Below are positions 7,579 to 16,337 of a stretch of 64,000 nucleotides of DNA, one piece after another (positions within the stretch are counted from its first letter, which is position 1; each line of letters starts with the position of its first letter). The stretch is from a bacterium. Lineage in GTDB: Bacteria; Planctomycetota; Planctomycetia; Isosphaerales; Isosphaeraceae. A program made the position numbers and the translations under genes. Location: assembly GCA_016125085.1 (NCBI GenBank), contig WGMM01000031.1, positions 62,001 through 126,000 of the forward strand. The letters run 5' to 3'. The notes beneath the pieces were generated by a model. It saw only the letters and a list, made by a program, of their open reading frames with translations. It did not search any database and was not told the DNA's origin.

Positions 7579-9267
7579 TCACAGTGCGGTGAGGTCGGCA
7601 CCAAGGGCCTTCACACCGCGGGCTGCGAGACCGAACCGGGAGACCGACTTCGGATCGAGCGGAATCTGGACGCTCTTGTGCGGCCGGACGCTCAGGTTGA
7701 GGATCGTCGCGACTTCCTTACCTTCGACCGGGCTCTTGAGGGCGACGCCGGCCAGGACGAGCGGCGAAGCGTTGTCCACGCGAAGCTTGTAGACCTTGCG
7801 GCCGTCGATGGTCGCGTCAGTCACCTGAACCCGGACGACGCGGTTCAGAACGCCTTCAGCGATCTGATCCGAGATGCGGGCGGCGTAAAGTTCGTCCGAC
7901 TCGCCAGCCTTGCGGGCCGTCGACAGGTTGAATTTGCCCTGGTTGACCCAGCCGGCCGACTTGCCTTCGGAAGCCTGAACGACGACGGTTGCCTGATCCT
8001 TGCCCTGCATGTGCATGCGGATCGCCAGCGACGGACGTTCCGGGGAAGCCGGCACGCCAGGCTGCAGGCCGAGGCCGAGCATCTGACGCTCCTTGAACCA
8101 GCCGGCGAGGCCATCAGCGAAGGCTTCGCTCGAACCGCCGGAGGTCACTTCCCAGTGAATCTTGCCGGTTTCCCATTCTTTCAGAGCGTCTTCCTTCACC
8201 AGGCGTTCGGCCAGATCCCTTGCCAGAGCCAGGTCGTCGGCAGAAGCCGATCCCTTGACCCGCCGCGAAATCTCTTCCCAGCTCAATCCGGCGGAAAGGT
8301 TCCACATGACCATCTGGCTGACGACGGTCGGGGCCTTCATCACGGCCAGCCGGGTCAAGGCGTTACGTACCGGTGCGGCGAGTTCGGTCTTGGAGGCATC
8401 GCCAATCGCCAGCTCTTCGCCACGTGCTGGGAAACCGGCGGTCTCCGTGCCGAGGCCCACAAGCGGAGTCGGCAGCGTACGAGCCTGGTTCGCATTCAGA
8501 GTCGCATAAGGCAAGCCGGAAGGAGCCACGCTACGCATGCCTCCACCCATGCCCATACCGCCCATGCCGCCCATGCCACCCATGCCGCCGCCCATGCCGC
8601 CCATACCACCGCCCATGCCGCCCATACCACCCATGCCGCCACCCATGCCGCCCATACCACCCATCATGCCGCCGCCCATGAACATGCTGGAGAACAGCGA
8701 GGTGTAATCCCAGCTATCCATATCGCCGGTGAGCCGCATGAACATATTGGCGACTTCCATCAGGCCCATGGTCGGCATCATGACGGTGGAGCCGCCACCC
8801 ATGCCGCCGCCCATACCGCCCATGCCGCCGCCCATACCACCGCCCATACCGCCGCCCATGCCACCGCCCATGCCACCCATACCGCCACCCATACCGCCCA
8901 TGCCGCCACCACCCATACCGCCCATGCCGCCGCCACCCATACCGCCCATGCCGCCACCCATGCCACCGAACTGGCCGGAGGCACCTGAGGCGATCAGACC
9001 GGGGGGCAGAACGACACGCAGCTTGCGGCTGGTCTTGTTCTGAATGGTGAGATTCATGCGGCCGTCGCCGGTGCCGACGGCTTTGGCGTCGATCAGGCCC
9101 GACTTGAGGCCTTCGAGAAGACTGACGTTCGTGTACGCGTCAAGTTCTTTTGTGGCTTTGACTTTGGCGTCGGATTCGCGGGTTTTGTCGACGGCCTGGG
9201 CATGGCAGGTACCGACGCCGGCGACCGAGCCGATTGCGAAAATCAGGGACAGACGGTAGAAACGCAT
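7579..9267 (-). CDS. secreted protein with long Gly/Met (GMGG) repeat tracts
   Basis: 562 residues. N-terminal signal peptide (hydrophobic run ending GTCHAQA, cleavage near residue 25). Residues about 101-160 and 198-244 consist almost entirely of GMGG/GMGGG units; between them is MMPTMGLMEVANMFMRLTG and after them a non-repetitive domain to the C-terminus that includes an alpha-helical stretch (NALTRLAVMKAPTVVSQMVMW) and a likely beta-rich end. Similar Gly/Met-rich exported proteins occur in planctomycetes; I know no function. The repeats could form a flexible or metal/redox-sensitive region because of the very high methionine content, but that is inference. RBS AAGGTG precedes the ATG. Transcribed divergently from the threonine-synthase-like gene. 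Confidence 0.8.
   Translation of the reverse strand: MRFYRLSLIFAIGSVAGVGTCHAQAVDKTRESDAKVKATKELDAYTNVSLLEGLKSGLIDAKAVGTGDGRMNLTIQNKTSRKLRVVLPPGLIASGASGQFGGMGGGMGGMGGGGMGGMGGGGMGGMGGGMGGMGGGMGGGMGGGMGGGMGGMGGGMGGGSTVMMPTMGLMEVANMFMRLTGDMDSWDYTSLFSSMFMGGGMMGGMGGMGGGMGGMGGMGGGMGGMGGGMGGMGGMGGMGMGGGMRSVAPSGLPYATLNANQARTLPTPLVGLGTETAGFPARGEELAIGDASKTELAAPVRNALTRLAVMKAPTVVSQMVMWNLSAGLSWEEISRRVKGSASADDLALARDLAERLVKEDALKEWETGKIHWEVTSGGSSEAFADGLAGWFKERQMLGLGLQPGVPASPERPSLAIRMHMQGKDQATVVVQASEGKSAGWVNQGKFNLSTARKAGESDELYAARISDQIAEGVLNRVVRVQVTDATIDGRKVYKLRVDNASPLVLAGVALKSPVEGKEVATILNLSVRPHKSVQIPLDPKSVSRFGLAARGVKALGADLTAL
8536..8676 (-). repeat. in-frame GMGG-coding repeat tract (C-terminal block)
   Basis: Tandem short units of the form ATGGGCGGC/GGTATGGGC on the minus strand encode residues 198-244 of the Gly/Met protein. 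Codons vary among units (GGC, GGT; ATG), so the tract is conserved at protein rather than DNA level. Confidence 0.85.
8788..8967 (-). repeat. in-frame GMGG-coding repeat tract (N-terminal block)
   Basis: Second tract of the same nine-base-type units, encoding residues 101-160 of the Gly/Met protein. On the opposite strand the tract reads as long proline- or histidine/alanine-rich open frames, which are artefacts of the repeat. Confidence 0.85.
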
Positions 9268-9580
9268 CGGTCAGCACCTTTTTCTGCGAATGATGGGGGA
9301 GGTTGCCCGAAGATCACCGTCGGCCGAAGTTCACGATGATGACTCCCCCACTGGGAGTGTCCGTATCGTTCGACCGAATCTCACTTCAATGCATATCACA
9401 CTCTTGGACGATGGACCGATCAATTCTATTCGATCGCCTGACGAATTCCGATCGTCTGAATGCGTTGAGCAAAATGTCCCGAACAGCAAAACCGGGAAAC
9501 TTGCGACAATTGAGCAAACCTTGACGCAGCGAAGCTCATCCCGCCACACCCCACAATACGACACAACAATAAGAGACAAA
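9268..9580. other. divergent intergenic region
   Basis: 313 bp between the Gly/Met-repeat gene and the threonine-synthase-like gene. It must hold both promoters, but I find no convincing -35/-10 pair. An open frame continues upstream of 9581 in phase with the downstream gene, yet its sequence lacks family similarity and I treat it as leader. A small hairpin ACTCCC/GGGAGT lies near 9341-9360. Confidence 0.4.
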
Positions 9581-10849
9581 ATGAGTTACGCCATCCGCAC
9601 CGAATGTTCCGCCTGTGGGGCAGTCTATCCGGCAGACCGTTTGATGAATCTCTGCCCCGTAGATGACAGGCCGGTCCGAATCGTTCTCGACCTGGACCGG
9701 CTGAAGGCTGAGCAGGGCAAGGACGGCTGGTGGAATCCTTCACGAAAGTCGCTCTGGCGGTTCGGCGGACTGCTGCCCCTCGACCCGAACCATGCGGATG
9801 ACGCCCGGTATATCGTCGATCTGGGCGAGGGACACACTCCGTCCTTGCGATATGATCACCCGCTGGCGGCGAAAGGCGAATTCGTTCTCGAGATCAAGGA
9901 TGAGGGGCGTCATCACCCTGGCTGGGGCGGGAACCCGACGCTTTCGTTCAAAGATCGCGGCATGGCGATGACCGTGTCGATGGCCCGGAAGTTCGGCGCC
10001 ACGCGACTGGCCGTTCCGACCCAGGGGAATGCAGGCGATTCGCTGGCCCATTATGCCCTGGCCGCGGGGCTGGAAGCCGTGATCGTCATGTCGCCGGACA
10101 CGGACAGGCCCGTTCTCGGCAATGTCGCGGCCCTGGCGGCACTCCATCCCGACCGGATCACGCTGGAACTGGTGCCAGGGACGATCGTCGATTGTGCCGC
10201 GCGGATCCGGTCACACTGGATTCCGCAGGGCTACTTCAGCGTGGCGACGTTTCAGGAACCCGGCTGGCGGACTGAGGGCAAGAAAACTCTCGGGCTGGAA
10301 ATGGCCGAACCCGCGGGAGAACGTCTGAACGAACGGCGTTGGGAGTTACCGGACGTGATCGTGTATCCCACCGGCGGCGGGACGGGTGTCGTGGGGATGG
10401 CGAAGGCGTTCGACGAACTCGAAGCGCTCGGCCTGGTTTCGGACAAGCGTCCGCGCATGGTCTGCGTGCAGAGTCAGGCGAGCACTCCCATCGTGCGGGC
10501 CTGGCGTGAAAAAGCCCGGGACATCACTCCCCTGCCCGCAGGAGCGACTGTGGCGACAGGCTTGAATGTCGCGCGCAACCCTGGTCATATCAATGTGTTG
10601 AGGATCCTCAACGAATGCGGCGGCGTGGCTCTGGAGATCGATGAGACGACGATTCGGCGTACGATTCGCGACGAGTGGGCCCAGCGGCGGTTCGCACTCT
10701 CGCCGGAAGGCGCGGCGGCGCTGGCCTCGTTGCCGATGTTGCTCGACGACGGCGTAATTCGCCGAGGCGACCGGGTGGTCGTCGTGAATACGGCATCGGC
10801 CGAGAAATACCTGCCCACGATTCGCGACGAGCTGGCCGGCGGCATGTGA
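9581..10849 (+). CDS. threonine synthase-like PLP-dependent enzyme
   Basis: 422 residues from the ATG at 9581, chosen because MSYAIRTECSACG is where family similarity starts; the open frame extends 97 codons further upstream without recognisable content. Fold-type II PLP enzyme: NPTLSFKDRGMAM holds the Schiff-base lysine, PTQGNAGDSLAHYA is the substrate loop, PTGGGTGVVGM the phosphate-binding glycine loop. An N-terminal CSACG...LCPVDD segment resembles the zinc-ribbon-like start seen in some threonine synthase and cysteate synthase homologues. Probable reaction: O-phospho-L-homoserine to threonine. No other threonine gene is nearby, so a paralogue with another beta-replacement substrate is possible. 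Confidence 0.8.
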   Translation: MSYAIRTECSACGAVYPADRLMNLCPVDDRPVRIVLDLDRLKAEQGKDGWWNPSRKSLWRFGGLLPLDPNHADDARYIVDLGEGHTPSLRYDHPLAAKGEFVLEIKDEGRHHPGWGGNPTLSFKDRGMAMTVSMARKFGATRLAVPTQGNAGDSLAHYALAAGLEAVIVMSPDTDRPVLGNVAALAALHPDRITLELVPGTIVDCAARIRSHWIPQGYFSVATFQEPGWRTEGKKTLGLEMAEPAGERLNERRWELPDVIVYPTGGGTGVVGMAKAFDELEALGLVSDKRPRMVCVQSQASTPIVRAWREKARDITPLPAGATVATGLNVARNPGHINVLRILNECGGVALEIDETTIRRTIRDEWAQRRFALSPEGAAALASLPMLLDDGVIRRGDRVVVVNTASAEKYLPTIRDELAGGM

Positions 10850-11018
10850 CGCGGCACATCCGAATGCGAGTTCGGCGTGGCCGGATCGTATCGGTTTGTG
10901 TCATTTCGGAAAATCGGCCGGGTTCGGGCGGTCGACGTCTTTTCGAACCTTTTCCGGCAAGCGAAAATGGATGTGTGCTCTATTCATCCTTGGAATATCT
11001 TGCCGGGGAGTCCTTCAC

Positions 11019-11291
11019 GTGCCTCAAGCCCATGCAGACCCTGAAGAAATTCGCCGCTTCGCGATGCAGTTGAAGCAGTTTCAGCAAGATCTCACGAAAC
11101 GGATGTCGGGTCTTCAGGGGCAGCTCAGCCACCTTGGCCAGACCTGGCGTGACCACGAACACGAGAAATTCGTGGCGGAGTTCGAGCAGGCGTCGATCGC
11201 CGTGCGGCGGTTTCTGGAAGCGACCGAAGCGCACATCCCGTTTTTGTTGCGTAAAGCAGAACGGCTGGACGAATACCTCGGCCAGCGTTGA
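11019..11291 (+). CDS. small WXG100-like helical protein (WRD variant)
   Basis: 90 residues from a GTG at 11019 preceded by GGGGAG eight bases upstream. The open frame extends further 5' but with no coding signal. The sequence is wholly alpha-helical with a centre at residues 42-52, TWRDHEHEKF, where WXG100/ESAT-6 proteins have their turn motif; size and the position of Trp43 fit that fold, though the glycine is replaced. It is the first gene of a rightward cluster ending in an FtsK/EssC-like ATPase, the standard partner of WXG100 substrates in type VII secretion. Inference: a secreted or chaperone-like helical-hairpin protein exported by, or regulating, that ATPase. Confidence 0.72.
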   Translation: MPQAHADPEEIRRFAMQLKQFQQDLTKRMSGLQGQLSHLGQTWRDHEHEKFVAEFEQASIAVRRFLEATEAHIPFLLRKAERLDEYLGQR

Positions 11292-11326
11292 GCCAGATTC
11301 CGCGAACTTCCGGAGGATAGCCGACC

Positions 11327-11905
11327 ATGAGCGATTCGAGTTCCGAAGTTCGGCTGGGTACGACCGAAGCGCTGGATGACGCGAAGGCCGCGATCGCCCG
11401 CTTCGCTGAAGAGGCACGCGCGGTCGTGACAGGAATGGATCTGGACTTGCGACGCGCCTGGCACTGGCTGGACCGGGAAATGCCGGCCTACTGGGAAGGC
11501 CGCATCAAGCGGCTCGAATTCGAGTTGTCCGAAGCGCGCAACTCCCTTTTCCGCAAAAAGCTTCAAACCCAGGGTACGGATCGGGCCGGTTCGGCCTTCG
11601 TCGAGAAGGAAGAAGTGCGCCGGCTGGAACGGCTGCTTGAGGAGTCCCGGGCCCGACTGCCGCTGATTCGCAAATGGCGGGTGCAGCTCGAACGGGAGCT
11701 TGACGAATTCCATTCCCGAACTCGGGGCATTCGCGACATCGCCGAAGGCGGCTTCGAACGCCCGATCGACCTGCTCAACCGCATGGCCAATGCGATCGAT
11801 GCATATTCCGCGACAACTCTGCCCCGGCGGGATTCGGATCCGTCATCTCAAGCAGCGAAGCCGGAAACACCGGCCGATCACACTGAAAGGGAGAGCGACG
11901 CATGA
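11327..11905 (+). CDS. coiled-coil protein of the WXG/FtsK cluster, unknown function
   Basis: 192 residues; ATG at 11327 with GGAGGA nine bases upstream. No signal peptide or membrane segment. Almost entirely charged amphipathic helix: residues about 15-75 and 90-145 have heptad-like spacing (for example RLERLLEESRARLPLIRKWRVQL), and the last 30 residues are polar and acidic, probably disordered. Three Trp lie at residues 45, 47 and 56 (RRAWHWLDREMPAYWEGRI). I do not recognise a named family. It sits between two small WRD-motif genes and overlaps the second by four bases (ATGA), so it belongs to the same operon; an adaptor, chaperone or substrate role is guesswork. Confidence 0.7.
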   Translation: MSDSSSEVRLGTTEALDDAKAAIARFAEEARAVVTGMDLDLRRAWHWLDREMPAYWEGRIKRLEFELSEARNSLFRKKLQTQGTDRAGSAFVEKEEVRRLERLLEESRARLPLIRKWRVQLERELDEFHSRTRGIRDIAEGGFERPIDLLNRMANAIDAYSATTLPRRDSDPSSQAAKPETPADHTERESDA

Positions 11906-12132
11906 GCCATTCCGCTTCCGGGCGACTGAAATCCGCGGCTCTGGACCTGGAAACGGCGATGGATCAGGTTTTGACCGTCTGGCGTGACGGCAAGGCCCGA
12001 GAATTCCATGAACGCCAGATCGTTCCGATGCTGCGAGCCGTAGAAGTCGGCGGAATGGCGATGGACGAAATCGCGTCGATCGTCGGCCAGATGAAACGCG
12101 AATGCGGTCCGCCGCGGGACGACATTCTGTGA
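11902..12132 (+). CDS. second small WRD-motif (WXG100-like) helical protein
   Basis: 76 residues, ATG overlapping the stop of the upstream coiled-coil gene (ATGA) and preceded by GGGAGAG. All-helical with VWRDGKAREFHERQI at residues 26-40, closely parallel to TWRDHEHEKFVAEF of the first small protein in the cluster: a Trp-Arg-Asp turn followed by a helix with a Phe four to seven residues on. Shorter than typical WXG100 proteins. The shared motif suggests the two small proteins are distant paralogues and might pair, as ESAT-6/CFP-10 do. No known enzyme motif. Confidence 0.68.
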   Translation: MSHSASGRLKSAALDLETAMDQVLTVWRDGKAREFHERQIVPMLRAVEVGGMAMDEIASIVGQMKRECGPPRDDIL

Positions 12133-12287
12133 ACCGGGTCCAGGATAGCCCGCTTGAGCACCGGACTACCGACATATCGGCGCAACCCTCGCTTTCATCC
12201 TACGATATGCATCGCCCGCAATGAGACGGCGTCTTCCCGCAGGCAGCGTTTCCGGACACGTCAACCAGGCTGAATTCCGAGTACAAA

Positions 12288-15200
12288 ATGACTCAATCGA
12301 CATCCGGACTTGTGGCGAACGAGCCTCGTGGCACCAGCACGGACGAATTGCCCATCCCACAAGATCCTGGCCGATGCGTCGCAGATTTTCTGGAATCGAC
12401 TGCAGGCAAGGTCGAATCCCTGAAATCGGCCGAGCTTGCGCGTGATGCATCATCGAAAGCGGCTCAAAAGAAACATGAATCGGCTGCGGCCCGGATCGTT
12501 GCGGACCAGCGTGAGCAGGAAGCCATGATCCGCAGCCGATATCAGGAATCGGTCGACACTCTGAAAAAATCGGTCGATGAGAAAATCGGCAGAAATTCGC
12601 AATCGCGGGACACGGCTCTTCGGGAGATCGAAGAGCGCCTTTCCGCGAAGATCATGAAAGAAACCAGAAAGCGGGACGAGACGATCTGGCACGCCGCGGC
12701 CAGCGCGGACAGCGCATCAGGCACGCTCGAATCGCAATATCTGCATTTGCAGCGAAAGGTCAAGCAACTCGACAACCGGCTCAAGGAACTTCAGGATGCC
12801 TGGCTGCGGGATGGGCTGGAATGGCCCAGGGACGAGAACGCCGGGCGGCTTCATCACGAATCCGAACCGCCCCTGATCGGCGAAATTCCGCCTCAGCCGG
12901 ACTCTGACGCTCTCGAGAATGCTGTCGAAGACCTGGAACGCACCGATCGGAAGACGAAAACGGCCTGGTCTCACAAATTGCTTTCCTGGAAGACGGTCGC
13001 AATCGCCACGATTCTGACGACCGGTGCGGCCTTCGGCATGAAGGCCCCCTGGTTCCTGCCGCTGATCGCTGTTCCGATCGCCGGTGCGATCGGCATCAGC
13101 CTGGAACGGAAGCGATTCCGCAATCGCCTGCTGGCTGCGGCGTCCTCCTGGAACGGATCGCACAGGGATCTGGCGGTGCTTCATGACGCAATGGAAAGCT
13201 GGTACACGGAGTCGAAACGCCATATCGAGCGGAAGCTCGAGGAAGCGCGCGATTCGGCATCGACCACGGCCAAGCAGAATGTGTATTTCGCTCAGGAGGT
13301 CGCCGCAGGAAAGGTATCTCGAACACGAAGCGCGTGGGAGGAATCGGTCGCGAATCTCCAGGAGAAGGCAGACCAGAGTCTCGCATCCCTGAATTCGAAG
13401 CTTGAGGAAGCCCTGGCTGGACTGCGCGGCGATGCGGAGCGCAAGACCGAAGAAACCCGGATGGAGTTGGAATCTCGACGCGAGGAGATCGAAAAACGGT
13501 TCCAGGATGAGACGGAAGCCGTCAACAACCGCTGGACTGCGGAGTGCCAGGGAACTGCGGCGGTTCTCGAAAGATGGAAAAGCTGGCGCAGCCAGTTCGC
13601 ACCGGCATGGAACGAGCGGCCGGATCCTGCCGGCATGCAAGAACCTGCCGGTTCGTTACTCCTCGGCAGCGCGACGATTTCTCTGGAAGAAGCTGTTCCA
13701 TCGCTGAGAATCACGCCAGAGGAACGCACATTCTTGCCGGATCTCACAGAGATCCCGATCGTCCTGCCTCTGCCTGGTCCGAAATCGACCATATGGATTC
13801 AGGCCCCTCCCGGTCGCCGTGCCGCATCGAACACCCTTCTTCAGACATTGGCTCTTCGGATTCTCACGTCTTTCCCGCCCGGGCAGACAAAATTCACGCT
13901 GATCGACCCGATCGGCCTGGGGCAGACATTCTCCGGGCTGCTCCATCTGGCCGATTACGAGCCTTCGCTGGTGAATCAGAGGCCGTGGTCCGAAGCGAGA
14001 GATATCGAAGCCCGGCTGGCCGAGCTGACGATGCATCTGGAATTCGTCGTCCAGAACTACTTGCGCAACCAATACGAAACGATCGAGGATTATAACCGCG
14101 ATGCCGGCGAAGTGGCGGAGCCCTACCGGTTTCTGATTATGGCCGACTGGCCGGCCGCAATCTCGGAAGAATCGGCACGCCGGCTCCGGCGGCTCATCGA
14201 AGCCGGAGGCCGGTGCGGCATTTACGTCCTCATAGGCCACGATCTGTCCGTACCCGGACCGATCGATCCGATGGCTTCGGACTTGCGCGGCAAGATCGAG
14301 AGAATCGTCTGGTCGGCAGACAGGAACCGGTGGTCCTTGCCATTGCATCCGCTCGATGCGCGAGGCATCCGATGGGACGTCGCTCCGGAACCAGGCCTGA
14401 TGACTTCCGTGGTGCGTGCTTTCGGCGCAGTGGCGAAGAAATCCATGAGAGTGGAGGTCCCCTTCTCCGTCGTCGCTCCCTCAGCCGACCGGATCTGGCA
14501 AGGCTCGACCTCCCACGGCATCGACATCCCTCTCGGCCGGGCCGGAGCGCGGCAACTTCAAAGCCTGAAACTGGGCGAAGGCACATCACAGCACATGCTG
14601 CTGGCAGGGCGAACAGGCTCGGGCAAAAGCACGCTCCTGCACGCGATCGCGACCAACGCGGCGCTGCGCTATTCGCCTGCCGAGCTGGAACTTTATCTCG
14701 TCGACTTCAAAAAAGGCGTCGAATTCAAGAATTACGCGACTCGGGACTTGCCGCAGGCACAGGTCGTCGGTGTGGAGAGCGAGCGGGAATTCGGCCTGAG
14801 CGTTCTGGAGAGACTCGACCGGGAACTGACGATCCGGGGGGAGAAATTCCGCCAGGCCGGCGTGCAGGACGTCGCGGGGTATCGTGTCGCACGACCGGGC
14901 GAGCACATGCCGCGCATACTTCTGATCGTGGACGAATTCCAGGAACTTTTCAACGAAGATGACCGCATCGCCAGCGATGCCGCCACTCTGCTCGACCGGC
15001 TGGTGCGTCAGGGCCGGGCGTTCGGCCTGCACGTCGTCCTTGGTTCGCAGAGCATGGCCGGGGCATATGCGATCGCCCGCAGTACGATCGGCCAGATGGG
15101 CGTAAGAATCGCGCTGCAGTGTAACGAGAATGACTCTCGGCTGATCCTCAGCGAGGACAATCCCGCGGCTCGCATGCTCTCTCGTCCGGGGGAAGCGATC

Positions 15201-16211
15201 TATAACGACGCCAACGGTCTGCCCGAGGGCAACCACCTCTTCCAGGCCGTCTGGATCTCCGATCACGATCGTGAAATCCAGCTTGGCCGGATTCACAACG
15301 TGGCACAGCGTGAGGGCTGGCGCAGGCAGCGGCCGATGATCGTTTTCGAAGGTAACTGCCCCGGCGATCTGCGCAAGAATTCGCAGCTGAGTCAATCGAT
15401 CGCCTCGCTGGCGGCCGGAAGCCAGGCGAAATTTGACGCTCCCCAATTCTGGCCAGGCGAGACGGTGACGATCTCCGACCCTCCTGCGATTCGATTCGAC
15501 CGGCAGCCGGCTTCGAATTTGCTGATCGTGGGGCGGCAATCACAGGAAATTCGTGCGATGCAGGCTGCGGGAATTCTGGGGATCATGCTGACCGCACCCG
15601 AGTCCGAGGTTTGGATCGTCGAGTCGCCGGTCGCTGGCGAAGTCGGTTCGAAGTCTTTCTGGCAAGGAGTCTGCCCGAACGTATCGTTCATCGAACCTGC
15701 CGAAACGAAAGACCGGCTGACCGTATTGAGAGAAATGCTCCACGATCGGCAGGACAATCCGGCCAAAGCGGCGAAACCCGTGTTTCTCGTCATCAATGAC
15801 CTCGCACGTCTGCGCGACCTGCGGAAATCGGACGATGACTACGGCTTCGGGGGCTTCGGGTCGAGTGACCGGGAAACGCCATCGCCCACGAAGATCCTGG
15901 GCGAACTGTTACGAGACGGTCCGGTCGTCGGCATCCACACGATTCTCTGGACCGATGGTTCGATCACCCTGGGGCATTCGACGGATCGGTCCGCACTGAA
16001 CGAATTCGGCACGATCGTGATCTTCCAGACCACTGCGGCCGAAAGCACCCATTTTCTCGATCACGTGGCGGCCTCGCGTCTCGACCGGACCCAGGCCCTG
16101 CTCGTTCGACCTTCCGAAAACGAGACGACCAAGATTCGCCCGTACGCCCATGTCGACCCGGATTTGTGGCGCAACTGGACCGACGCGATTCGCCTGCGAC
16201 ACGTGAACTGA
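12288..16211 (+). CDS. FtsK/SpoIIIE-type (EssC/EccC-like) membrane ATPase with three tandem ATPase domains
   Basis: 1307 residues. Residues 40-170: charged coiled coil. About 236-272: two hydrophobic segments separated by a short KAPW turn, the membrane anchor. About 300-420: second long coiled coil. About 500-690: first ATPase-like domain with degenerate Walker A (APPGRRAASN) and Walker B (YRFLIMADWP). About 740-1005: FtsK/SpoIIIE ATPase with intact Walker A (GRTGSGKS, 774-781; Lys780) and Walker B (ILLIVDEF, Asp882-Glu883). About 1060-1307: third degenerate ATPase domain (VGRQSQEIRA; PVFLVINDLARL). Tandem FtsK-like domains after a membrane anchor are the architecture of type VII secretion ATPases EccC/EssC; the coiled coils flanking the anchor are unusual. 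Inference: the motor of a WXG100 export system. No EccB/EccD/EssB-like gene adjoins it. Confidence 0.85.
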   Translation: MTQSTSGLVANEPRGTSTDELPIPQDPGRCVADFLESTAGKVESLKSAELARDASSKAAQKKHESAAARIVADQREQEAMIRSRYQESVDTLKKSVDEKIGRNSQSRDTALREIEERLSAKIMKETRKRDETIWHAAASADSASGTLESQYLHLQRKVKQLDNRLKELQDAWLRDGLEWPRDENAGRLHHESEPPLIGEIPPQPDSDALENAVEDLERTDRKTKTAWSHKLLSWKTVAIATILTTGAAFGMKAPWFLPLIAVPIAGAIGISLERKRFRNRLLAAASSWNGSHRDLAVLHDAMESWYTESKRHIERKLEEARDSASTTAKQNVYFAQEVAAGKVSRTRSAWEESVANLQEKADQSLASLNSKLEEALAGLRGDAERKTEETRMELESRREEIEKRFQDETEAVNNRWTAECQGTAAVLERWKSWRSQFAPAWNERPDPAGMQEPAGSLLLGSATISLEEAVPSLRITPEERTFLPDLTEIPIVLPLPGPKSTIWIQAPPGRRAASNTLLQTLALRILTSFPPGQTKFTLIDPIGLGQTFSGLLHLADYEPSLVNQRPWSEARDIEARLAELTMHLEFVVQNYLRNQYETIEDYNRDAGEVAEPYRFLIMADWPAAISEESARRLRRLIEAGGRCGIYVLIGHDLSVPGPIDPMASDLRGKIERIVWSADRNRWSLPLHPLDARGIRWDVAPEPGLMTSVVRAFGAVAKKSMRVEVPFSVVAPSADRIWQGSTSHGIDIPLGRAGARQLQSLKLGEGTSQHMLLAGRTGSGKSTLLHAIATNAALRYSPAELELYLVDFKKGVEFKNYATRDLPQAQVVGVESEREFGLSVLERLDRELTIRGEKFRQAGVQDVAGYRVARPGEHMPRILLIVDEFQELFNEDDRIASDAATLLDRLVRQGRAFGLHVVLGSQSMAGAYAIARSTIGQMGVRIALQCNENDSRLILSEDNPAARMLSRPGEAIYNDANGLPEGNHLFQAVWISDHDREIQLGRIHNVAQREGWRRQRPMIVFEGNCPGDLRKNSQLSQSIASLAAGSQAKFDAPQFWPGETVTISDPPAIRFDRQPASNLLIVGRQSQEIRAMQAAGILGIMLTAPESEVWIVESPVAGEVGSKSFWQGVCPNVSFIEPAETKDRLTVLREMLHDRQDNPAKAAKPVFLVINDLARLRDLRKSDDDYGFGGFGSSDRETPSPTKILGELLRDGPVVGIHTILWTDGSITLGHSTDRSALNEFGTIVIFQTTAAESTHFLDHVAASRLDRTQALLVRPSENETTKIRPYAHVDPDLWRNWTDAIRLRHVN

Positions 16212-16337
16212 ATTTCGTTCTCACGGAACGAATCTATACCCGGCAGGTTCTTGGATCGGGCCGGCGTTGCCGAATTCGCAGGAATCCGTAGAATCGGTCG
16301 ATATCGTCCGAACAAGGAAGTCGAAGAGGAACTGTGC

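Noticed and set aside
8536..8967. CRISPR-like array
   Set aside because: Short contiguous repeats without spacers and in frame with a protein.
7678..8988. 436-residue plus-strand frame with HATHAAHA repeats
   Set aside because: The repeats are just the reverse reading of the Gly/Met tract; signal peptide and start site support the minus-strand gene.
8729..9043. Proline-rich PPMPPPIPP frame
   Set aside because: Another reading of the GMGG tract, without a signal peptide or context.
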